From DATIHT01 sp035480415 (lineage in GTDB: Bacteria; Patescibacteriota; Microgenomatia; Curtissbacterales; GWA2-41-24): DNA of 5,808 bases. The translations under genes and the position numbers were made by a program. The notes under the pieces are model-generated. The model was not told where the DNA came from, searched no databases, and saw only the letters and a list, made by a program, of their open reading frames with translations. The stretch's first letter is position 1. Each line of letters opens with the position of its first letter. Positions 1-3,930 of this stretch are shown here, piece by piece. The stretch lies in contig DATIHT010000019.1 in NCBI GenBank assembly GCA_035480415.1, positions 1 to 5,808 on the forward strand. The letters run 5' to 3'.

Positions 1-655
1 ACATCCCCATTACTTTTTTCTTTACTTCTTCTTTTGTGTCTGTAAGGAAAATTGCGTTATTTGTCGACTTACCCATTTTTGTCTGTCCATCAGTACCCGG
101 TAAAGTCGGCACCTCACCAATCATTGGCTCCGGAACTGGAAAAACCTCACCGTAAGTATTATTAAATTTAATCGCCAAGTCTCTTGCCAGCTCAATGTGT
201 GCTTTTTGATCTTTACCTACGGGAACCAAACTCGCCTTAACCAGCAAAATATCCGCCGTCTGCAAAACAGGATAAGAATATAAAGCCAAAGTATCCTGAT
301 TCCCCTGATCCAATTTTTCTTTAAGAGCCGGCTGTTTCTCCAAAACCGACCTTGGAGTAAGAAGACTCAAAAGATACATTAACTCCGTCGTTTCCTCGAC
401 CTGAGACTGAAGTACAAAATTAACTTTTTCAGGGTCCAAACCAACCGACAAATAACTAAGCATCAATCCTCGGATATTCTTTTCCAACTCCGCAGCTCTA
501 TCAAAGTGTGTTGTCAGCGCATGCAAATCCGCAAGCAGAATAAACGTCTCATATTCGTCCTGTAGTTTTACCCTGTTTTTAAGCGAGCCGACATAATTCC
601 CCAAATGGAAACTGTCATAAGTCGGCCTGTCACCTGTAAGTATTCGCTTTTTCAT
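1..655 (-). CDS. trpS: Tryptophanyl-tRNA synthetase, N-terminal part (runs off left edge)
   Basis: This cytoplasmic class I aminoacyl-tRNA synthetase charges tRNA-Trp with tryptophan using ATP. About 218 residues are visible; the C-terminus lies outside the window, and family members are usually 320-350 residues. The Rossmann-fold start is clear: TGDRPT at residues 7-12 leads into the HIGH-type motif HLGN at 17-20, followed by YVGSL. Further in are LLADLHALTT (40-49), a segment typical of TrpS, and SYPVLQTADILL in the catalytic core. The KMSKS loop is present as KMGKS at 193-197. The ATG at 655 gives the expected N-terminus, MKKRILTG. The perfect SD AGGAGGTGA lies about 20 bases upstream of it, which is unusually far (see findings). 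The gene follows a small hypothetical gene by about 43 bases on the same strand, so the two may be co-transcribed. Confidence 0.96.
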   Translation of the reverse strand, partial: MKKRILTGDRPTYDSFHLGNYVGSLKNRVKLQDEYETFILLADLHALTTHFDRAAELEKNIRGLMLSYLSVGLDPEKVNFVLQSQVEETTELMYLLSLLTPRSVLEKQPALKEKLDQGNQDTLALYSYPVLQTADILLVKASLVPVGKDQKAHIELARDLAIKFNNTYGEVFPVPEPMIGEVPTLPGTDGQTKMGKSTNNAIFLTDTKEEVKKKVMGM

Positions 656-698
656 TGTCTTTTTTATTTTACTCACCTCCTGTTAAAAAAGATAGAAA

Positions 699-944
699 TC
701 AGGCAACCTGCCCACGGGCAACCATCATTTTCTGCCGGGTTAATGCACCACCCTTGTCTATAGTGGCAATATATTGTGCTTTTTCCCGCAGTTGCGTTTC
801 TGTCATTCCACAGGGCAAAACACGTTCACCAGGCGCAGCAGCAGAAACCACCAAGGGCATTCCATAACACTTAATTACGGCCTTACCTTCGGGTATTTCC
901 GGCATTTGCACACGTTGATCAAAACGAAATCCATTTCGTTCCAT
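699..944 (-). CDS. Hypothetical protein, 81 aa, directly behind the zinc-ribbon gene
   Basis: I do not recognise this 81-residue protein. It has no signal peptide or membrane segment. It has two cysteines, in IKCYG (near residue 26) and LPCGM (near residue 45), a proline/glycine-rich middle, and a basic, probably helical C-terminal third. The start is well supported: AGGAGG lies 10 bases before the ATG. The ATG abuts the TAA stop of the upstream four-cysteine gene with no spacer, and the SD lies in that gene's last codons, so translational coupling is likely. The neighbouring trpS start is 43 bases downstream. The two small genes are probably one transcript and may work together, but no function can be assigned. 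Confidence 0.7.
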   Translation of the reverse strand: MERNGFRFDQRVQMPEIPEGKAVIKCYGMPLVVSAAAPGERVLPCGMTETQLREKAQYIATIDKGGALTRQKMMVARGQVA

Positions 945-1175
945 TTATATCTCACCTCCTTCGCCAAAAGAGCTCATAAATCTTTTTTCTATACATGGAT
1001 CACAAATCCTGCTTCTGTTTTTCGCAATCTGACCATCAGGCGCCAGAATTAACTCATACTGGACGCGGGATGGCTCCAAACCACAAGAATCACAGCTGAG
1101 TTTGTAAATACCCAACCCGACTATTCCACCTAAATTTTCCATTCGTTCTGCCATATTTACTAATATGTTTTTCAT
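945..1175 (-). CDS. Small protein with CxxC...CxxC zinc-ribbon pattern, 76 aa
   Basis: This is a short soluble protein with two CxxC pairs: CDSC at residues 28-31 and CDPC at 58-61 (counted from the ATG at 1175). A spacing of 26 residues between knuckles is typical of a single treble-clef or zinc-ribbon fold, so binding of one zinc ion is inferred. The segment between the knuckles (VQYELILAPDG) looks like a beta hairpin. The family is not recognised; such proteins are often nucleic-acid or protein-interaction modules. I chose ATG 1175. A TTG at 1193 would add six residues but has no SD. ATG 1175 has no SD either, so a leaderless or weakly initiated message is possible. Its stop codon abuts the start of the 81-aa gene, indicating an operon. 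Confidence 0.66.
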   Translation of the reverse strand: MKNILVNMAERMENLGGIVGLGIYKLSCDSCGLEPSRVQYELILAPDGQIAKNRSRICDPCIEKRFMSSFGEGGEI

Positions 1176-1250
1176 GGGCAGGAGTTTAACCAAAAATACT
1201 GTCCGCTGCTTGATAACTAACTAACAGATTCCTTACGCATTTTTACCACT

Positions 1251-1276
1251 AAAAAACCCGCCTTAATTGTGCGGGT
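1251..1276 (-). terminator. Rho-independent terminator
   Basis: On the minus strand the stem ACCCGC (1271-1276) pairs with GCGGGT (1256-1261) around a 9-base loop. It is followed by a run of six U (1251-1256), the first of which is the last stem base. It would end transcripts coming from the YbaK-like gene, whose stop is about 170 bases upstream, and separates them from the two small genes that follow. Confidence 0.8.
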
Positions 1277-1388
1277 CTTGTGTGGCTGTTTTTGCTATTT
1301 AATTTTTAATATTTTATATCGTTACTGAACCACACAAGAAATTACCCGTTTGTAGGGTATTTTCTGTGCCAAGTGTTTTTAATACTTG
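1277..1388. other. Structured spacer with nested inverted repeats
   Basis: No gene is seen in this AT-rich spacer between the YbaK-like gene and the terminator. It contains a perfect 9-base inverted repeat, CTTGTGTGG (1277-1285) with CCACACAAG (1330-1338). It also has a short hairpin TACCC/GGGTA (1343-1347, 1355-1359) and another, CAAGT/ACTTG (1370-1374, 1384-1388). ACCCG at 1344-1348 could also pair with CGGGT at 1272-1276, which competes with the terminator stem. This could be a 3' untranslated structure of the upstream operon or an independent RNA; the strand is not settled. Confidence 0.4.
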
Positions 1389-1445
1389 TTAGGTTCATTG
1401 TACGTTGATTATCTCAAAAATTTCAGTCGTGCGCAAGCCTATGTT

Positions 1446-1922
1446 TTAAACTAAATCGGCAACTTCAAACTTACCTACCGCCTTTAATAAATCTTCAAGC
1501 GACATATCCAAACCACGTGTTAAATCTCCGGAACCAAGATTAACATTTTTTAACTTTAAAACTTTTCGGTCAAAATAAACTGGAACTCCAATTTCAATCG
1601 GACAGACAGCTCCAACGGGAACCTTAACTACCTTTAAAACCTCTTCAGGTTTTGCCATTTCTGCCTTAGTACCAAAAAGTCTTTTTATTTTTTTAAAGTT
1701 GAGTCGGTCTGCCCCGCGAACAGCAAGAGCCACATAATCCATTTCAAACTTTAGACCTCGCTTAAACTCACTTCTAATAAGGAGTGTTTTAACAACCTGG
1801 TCCATCTTCACACCGGCTTTTACTACATCCTCTACCCTAAAAATCTCGGCGCCAAGCTCTATAAACTTGTAGTTAATTCCAAGACTTTTTAAACACTTCT
1901 CGATTTTTGTAAGATTTGCCAT
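1446..1922 (-). CDS. YbaK/EbsC-family aminoacyl-tRNA deacylase
   Basis: This is a single-domain protein of 158 residues, the usual length of the YbaK/ProX/EbsC family. Members hydrolyse mischarged aminoacyl-tRNA (Cys-tRNA-Pro for YbaK, Ala-tRNA-Pro for ProX) in the cytoplasm. Seen here are the VVKTLLIR strand at 43-50 with the family's key lysine (K45), the YVALAVRGADRLN segment (63-75, where the family has a conserved V-x-GD-x-xLd), AEM..PEEV (88-95), and the GAVCP turn (104-108) that matches the family's GGVSP/GAVSP. LGSGDL at 129-134 matches the C-terminal G-x-G element. The exact substrate cannot be read from the sequence. The gene starts 14 bases after the upstream hypothetical gene and has no SD, so it probably depends on the upstream gene's message or on re-initiation. 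Confidence 0.9.
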   Translation of the reverse strand: MANLTKIEKCLKSLGINYKFIELGAEIFRVEDVVKAGVKMDQVVKTLLIRSEFKRGLKFEMDYVALAVRGADRLNFKKIKRLFGTKAEMAKPEEVLKVVKVPVGAVCPIEIGVPVYFDRKVLKLKNVNLGSGDLTRGLDMSLEDLLKAVGKFEVADLV

Positions 1923-1936
1923 ACAAATATTTTACA

Positions 1937-2206
1937 TTAAACATTTGTGGGAATGTGGCTATAATTCTGGGCTACCTGGTCCGGAGCCAAAGATCTGGCT
2001 TCATCAAATCTAAGCTGCGAATTTAAAGCTTTGAGCATTATATTGGCTCTTTCTTCAGTCCTCATTCCCAAATCAAGTCTCGAAACATGACCAAGCTGCA
2101 CATTTAAGTCAGACGATAGCGTACTTAAACTTCTTTCGTGCGCTGCCATCTCGGCCAAAGATTCTGTTTGGTCAATCTGCAACAAAACACTAGCTGTTCT
2201 TTCCAT
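1937..2206 (-). CDS. Hypothetical protein, 89 aa, helical
   Basis: I do not recognise this family. The 89 residues lack cysteine and any membrane segment. They are rich in Leu, Glu, Ser and Arg in a pattern that suggests two or three amphipathic helices (SLAEMAAHERSLSTLSSDLN near the start, RTEERANIMLKALNSQL in the middle). The start is firm: a strong SD, AAGGAGGTGG, sits with GGAGG seven bases before the ATG. The YbaK-like gene follows after 14 bases, so the two likely form an operon. A possible extended -10 (TGCTAATAA, 2225-2233) lies so close that its transcript would begin inside the SD, so the true promoter is probably further upstream. Confidence 0.72.
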   Translation of the reverse strand: MERTASVLLQIDQTESLAEMAAHERSLSTLSSDLNVQLGHVSRLDLGMRTEERANIMLKALNSQLRFDEARSLAPDQVAQNYSHIPTNV

Positions 2207-2280
2207 AAAACCACCTCCTTTTGTTTATTAGCATATTTCTGCGTTTTTGTTCCGCGTTATTCTGCGGTATTTTACCCCAC

Positions 2281-2305
2281 AAAAAAACTCGCCCATTTGG
2301 CGAGT
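2281..2305 (-). terminator. Strong rho-independent terminator
   Basis: Minus strand: a perfect 7-bp GC-rich stem, ACTCGCC (2299-2305) with GGCGAGT (2287-2293), and a 5-base loop. It is followed by seven U in a row (2281-2287, the first being the last stem base). It closes the hairpin-rich non-coding stretch above it and insulates the hypothetical gene at 1937-2206. Confidence 0.9.
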
Positions 2306-2311
2306 CTTCTA

Positions 2312-2380
2312 GGTTGTTTTTATTTAATTAAAAACCACCCTTTTGGACCCGCCTTAGCGAGTAAAGTAAAACCAAAAGGT
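2312..2380 (-). other. Hairpin array upstream of the strong terminator
   Basis: There is no gene here. An 11-bp stem with one mismatch is formed by 2312-2322 and 2329-2339. A second, alternative structure pairs 2337-2346 (ACCCTTTTGG) with 2372-2380 (CCAAAAGGT), and inside it sits a 6-bp stem, 2347-2352 with 2357-2362. In the inner stem one pair is G-U on the minus strand but A-C on the plus strand, so the structure belongs to a minus-strand RNA. It may be the 3' part of a longer form of the candidate RNA at 2409-2513 or a separate processed element. Confidence 0.4.
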
Positions 2381-2408
2381 AAAAGCTTTTAAATTTGTTG
2401 ACATGTTT

Positions 2409-2442
2409 AAAAAAATATACCAGACACTTGCCTGATATATTT
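2409..2442 (-). terminator. Terminator of the candidate small RNA
   Basis: An AT-rich 11-bp stem (AAATATATCAG with CTGGTATATTT on the minus strand, one U-G pair) with an 8-base loop is followed by a U run at 2409-2415. The stem is weaker than the terminator at 2281-2305, so some read-through is likely. Confidence 0.55.
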
Positions 2443-2513
2443 ATGAATTAGCAAACTATTCTGCCCTTTGCTAATTCGCACCTCAAAAGAGCATTGCTTT
2501 TCTCTTTTTAACT
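2409..2513 (-). ncRNA. Candidate small RNA with three stem-loops, last one a terminator
   Basis: This is a predicted transcript of about 105 nt between a well-formed promoter (2520-2548) and a terminator. From its 5' end it has a 7-bp stem (2502-2508 with 2485-2491), a perfect 11-bp stem (2467-2477 with 2445-2455, 11-base loop), and an 11-bp stem (2432-2442 with 2413-2423) running into a U-tract (2409-2415). In the last stem one pair is U-G on the minus strand but A-C on the plus strand, which favours minus-strand RNA. No convincing reading frame is present; the only ones are very short. It does not match 6S RNA, tmRNA, SRP RNA or RNase P RNA as far as I can see. The family is unknown. Confidence 0.45.
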
Positions 2514-2519
2514 AACTTT

Positions 2520-2548
2520 ATTTTATCAGACGATGTCAAACATTGCAA
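2520..2548 (-). promoter_or_regulatory. Promoter, TTGCAA-17-TAAAAT with extended -10
   Basis: Minus strand: -35 TTGCAA at 2543-2548, a 17-base spacer, and -10 TAAAAT at 2520-2525 preceded by TGA (an extended -10 of TGN type). Transcription should start near 2513. No protein start follows, which supports a non-coding transcript. It lies about 60 bases beyond the 3' end of tRNA-Met. Confidence 0.55.
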
Positions 2549-2605
2549 GATCCGTTAGCAATCAAATGTACCAAGTGATAATAAAATTTGTTTTTAGAAA
2601 AAATG

Positions 2606-2677
2606 TAGCGGCGATAGGGATCGGACCTATGACCTGAACGTTATGAGTGTTCCGCTCTACCACTGAGCTACGCCGCC
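2606..2677 (-). tRNA. tRNA-Met(CAT), elongator type
   Basis: A 72-base cloverleaf can be folded. The acceptor GGCGGCG pairs with CGCCGCT (G1-U72 wobble, discriminator A). The D stem is GCTC/GAGC, the anticodon loop CTCATAA has anticodon CAT, the variable loop has five bases, and the T stem is ATAGG/CCTAT. CCA is not encoded. The C11-G24 pair and the paired acceptor end mark it as a non-initiator. It resembles bacterial elongator tRNA-Met (GTAGCTCAGT, ACTCATAA, GGTC), although a CAT anticodon could also be tRNA-Ile2 after lysidine modification. Oddities are C instead of T at position 55 in the T loop (TCCGATC) and an A31-C39 mismatch closing the anticodon stem. Confidence 0.9.
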
Positions 2678-2691
2678 ATACAAGCTTGCAT

Positions 2692-2720
2692 ATTCTATCA
2701 AATTAAGGGGGTCAAAAAAA
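2692..2720 (-). promoter_or_regulatory. Promoter of tRNA-Met
   Basis: Minus strand: -10 TAGAAT (2692-2697), preceded by TGA (extended -10). Transcription would start about seven bases before the mature tRNA end. The -35 is poor: a T-run at 17 bases spacing, while a TTGACC nearby at 2710-2715 is too close. The T-run is shared with the terminator of the preceding gene. Confidence 0.4.
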
Positions 2721-2739
2721 AGAATCTTGAGGTATTCTT
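2714..2739 (-). terminator. Terminator overlapping the stop of the leaderless gene
   Basis: Minus strand: the 6-bp stem AAGAAT (2734-2739) with ATTCTT (2720-2725) and an 8-base loop is followed by eight U (2714-2721, the first two within the stem). The stem overlaps the TAA stop codon at 2738-2740. It is AT-rich but has a long U-tract. Confidence 0.55.
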
Positions 2740-3136
2740 ATTTATCTATTTTATCTGAGGCTTCCCACTGAAAGCTTGGAAGTCCTTCCGTTGGAATTTT
2801 TTTGTCTGCCAAAATAGTCTGAGATCTTAACAAAACAGCTTGAGCCAAAACATCGCCCTCAGCAGCTCTATCCGTCCAGCTTTTTATTTTTACTCGTTCA
2901 CTTTCTCTGATTGTCTCAGGAACCGAACCCCAAACACCCTTTACTTCAAATAGCCTTATAAGTTCTCTTGCAGGTAAATCTACGTTAATTAAAAAGTCAG
3001 TAAGGCCTTCTACCGCTGCGACTTTTTGCCCTAGCAAGCGACTTGATTCTGCAAGTCGAGCTTCTCCTTGTGCTTTTACTCTTGCAGTCATCCCATCGAC
3101 GTATGAGCGAAGAGCTTCAGGATTTAATTCTGGCAT
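2738..3136 (-). CDS. Hypothetical protein, 132 aa, from a leaderless transcript
   Basis: This is a soluble protein of unknown family. It has no cysteine, signal peptide or membrane segment. The first 60 residues are probably helical (RSYVDGMTARVKAQGEARLA...), the middle holds LINVDLPARELIRLFEVKGVWGS, and the C-terminal tail is charged (ASDKIDK). The start was chosen from the promoter: the extended -10 TGGTATAAT ends six bases before the ATG at 3136, so transcription should begin at the A of that ATG. A GTG at 3142 in the same frame would add two residues but lies upstream of the expected transcript start. The gene sits between two tRNA-Met genes, with its own promoter and terminator, so it is a single-gene unit. 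Confidence 0.72.
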   Translation of the reverse strand: MPELNPEALRSYVDGMTARVKAQGEARLAESSRLLGQKVAAVEGLTDFLINVDLPARELIRLFEVKGVWGSVPETIRESERVKIKSWTDRAAEGDVLAQAVLLRSQTILADKKIPTEGLPSFQWEASDKIDK

Positions 3137-3142
3137 GTTCAC

Positions 3143-3151
3143 ATTATACCA
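3143..3151 (-). promoter_or_regulatory. Extended -10 promoter for a leaderless mRNA
   Basis: Minus strand TGGTATAAT: a perfect TATAAT at 3143-3148 with the TGN extension. No good -35 is seen at 16-18 bases; the extended -10 may compensate. The expected start of transcription coincides with the ATG at 3136. The preceding terminator's U-tract ends 20 bases upstream. Confidence 0.75.
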
Positions 3152-3170
3152 AAAAGCTGTATTTAAACCT

Positions 3171-3199
3171 AAAAAAAAGACCCGCCACCTGGACGAGTC
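3171..3199 (-). terminator. Terminator of initiator tRNA
   Basis: Minus strand: the 8-bp stem GACTCGTC (3192-3199) with GGCGGGTC (3179-3186), two G-U pairs and a 5-base loop, is followed by eight U (3171-3178). It begins 12 bases after the tRNA-fMet 3' end. The G-U pairs fix the strand. Confidence 0.88.
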
Positions 3200-3211
3200 A
3201 ATCTAATTGTG

Positions 3212-3282
3212 TAGCGGGGGCGGGAGTCGAACCCACTTCTGGAGATTATGAGCCTCCCGAGATACCGTTTCTCCACCCCGCG
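3212..3282 (-). tRNA. Initiator tRNA-fMet(CAT)
   Basis: A 71-base cloverleaf folds with anticodon CAT. Initiator features are clear. The acceptor starts CGCGGGG with position 1 unpaired (C1 opposite U72; most bacteria have C1 opposite A72). The D stem GAGA/TCTC has the A11-U24 pair diagnostic of bacterial initiators. The 5' region (CGCGGGGTGGAG) is identical to that of E. coli tRNA-fMet. The discriminator is A and CCA is not encoded. The T loop is normal (TTCGACT) and the variable loop has four bases. The anticodon stem is GGAGG/TCTCC, so the three G-C pairs that normally mark initiators (29-41, 30-40, 31-39) are here A-U, G-C and G-U. It has its own promoter and terminator. Confidence 0.93.
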
Positions 3283-3293
3283 TCAGTTTGGAA

Positions 3294-3322
3294 ATTCTAA
3301 CAAAATTAGCCTGCAATTACAA
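3294..3322 (-). promoter_or_regulatory. Promoter of initiator tRNA
   Basis: Minus strand: -35 TTGTAA (3317-3322), a 17-base spacer, and -10 TAGAAT (3294-3299) preceded by TGT (extended -10). Transcription should start about five bases before the mature tRNA end. The same TAGAAT extended -10 precedes the other tRNA-Met gene. Confidence 0.65.
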
Positions 3323-3331
3323 TTAACTAAC

Positions 3332-3352
3332 CTCTAGGCTCTAAGCTCTAAC
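3332..3352 (+). repeat. Three tandem 7-base repeats
   Basis: CTCTAGG, CTCTAAG and CTCTAAC lie head to tail just after the ftsB-like gene's stop and upstream of the initiator tRNA promoter. This is low-complexity sequence; no function is apparent. Confidence 0.5.
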
Positions 3353-3362
3353 AAACTAAATA

Positions 3363-3710
3363 CTAACTTGCAAAAAACCTATTCCACCACTTTATATAAT
3401 TAGGAACTATTGCAAGATCACTGGTCTCTGGTAACTGGTCTCTATTTTCCTTCGGAAGAATAACCACAGTCTCCCCCGGTTTTGTCAAACCCAATTTGTC
3501 TCTTATTTCCCTTTCCTTAAATTCCCCACTTTTAGTGTAATCGAGCTGTTTTTGTAAATTAGTATTTTCTGCCTTTAATTTGTCCAGCTGTACCTGTGCC
3601 TCTTCAACCTTCCGGCTTGTAGTCCTAAAGCTCATAAGCCTTTTTGCGCTATTGGCAATAAGCATCAAGGCAACAATTGCGCCGATAACAAGCAGGATAT
3701 TTCGCCTCAT
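3363..3710 (-). CDS. FtsB/DivIC-family cell division protein
   Basis: This bitopic membrane protein of the septum formation initiator (FtsB/DivIC) family helps recruit and activate the division machinery at mid-cell with FtsL and FtsQ/DivIB partners. Its 115 residues match the family length of about 100-130. A short basic N-terminus (MRRN) is followed by one membrane segment at about 5-23. A heptad-rich coiled coil spans about 31-60 (VEEAQVQLDKLKAEN...). The hallmark C-terminal segment follows, with EREIRDKLGLTKPGE (66-80) and VVILP (82-86). The short tail ends PNYIKWWNRFF. The start is supported by AAGGA nine bases before the ATG. It is divergent from the recombinase gene. No terminator is seen before the initiator tRNA promoter, so read-through into the tRNA is possible. 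Confidence 0.9.
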   Translation of the reverse strand: MRRNILLVIGAIVALMLIANSAKRLMSFRTTSRKVEEAQVQLDKLKAENTNLQKQLDYTKSGEFKEREIRDKLGLTKPGETVVILPKENRDQLPETSDLAIVPNYIKWWNRFFAS

Positions 3711-3845
3711 TTTTTTAATTCCTTCACTTTATCACTAACTTTAAAAAAATATCAGAAAGCTTCCATAAATTTTCTTAAGTAAATAGCTTAAAGCTTTGCT
3801 GATTTATTACATTTTACCGCGTCCTGACTATAACCGATAGTAGCC

Positions 3846-3874
3846 TTGACAAGCCCATAGCATAGGCGTATACT
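3846..3874 (+). promoter_or_regulatory. Consensus sigma70-type promoter for the recombinase
   Basis: -35 TTGACA (3846-3851), an exact 17-base spacer, and -10 TATACT (3869-3874). Transcription should start near 3881, giving a leader of about 50 bases. The motif ACTAGCC occurs over the -10 (3872-3878) and again at 3917-3923 just before the start codon; it could be an operator repeat, but this is speculative. Confidence 0.8.
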
Positions 3875-3930
3875 AGCCTCAATTAGCTTGCCTCAGTCTG
3901 CCAATCTGTTTAAAAGACTAGCCCATATAG

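Noticed and set aside
655..1052. Plus-strand open frames at 655-867 and 774-1052
   Set aside because: They lie opposite the minus-strand small genes, which have SD sites and abutting stop/start codons. The plus frames have no SD and no recognisable protein features.
2237..2266. Three short copies of TTCTGCG/TTCCGCG upstream of the 89-aa gene
   Set aside because: Seven-base copies at uneven spacing (13 and 10 bases) are too short to support an operator call.
2138..2392. Plus-strand open frame through the terminator and hairpins
   Set aside because: It crosses a strong terminator and hairpin array and overlaps the better-supported minus-strand gene. Its translation is cysteine/phenylalanine-rich noise.
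2398..2420. Plus-strand TTGACA as a promoter
   Set aside because: No -10 box is found at a 16-18 base spacing, and no plus-strand gene follows.
2207..2605. CRISPR array in the repeat-looking spacer
   Set aside because: The repeats are unlike each other in sequence and spacing; they are separate hairpins, not regularly spaced direct repeats.
3043..3300. Plus-strand open frame of 85 codons
   Set aside because: It runs antisense through the initiator tRNA; the GVEPTSGDYEPP-type peptide is the familiar false translation of a tRNA complement.
3711..3930. A dif-like Xer recombination site in the recombinase upstream region
   Set aside because: No pair of half-sites resembling the bacterial dif consensus was found; only short repeats (ACTAGCC) are present.
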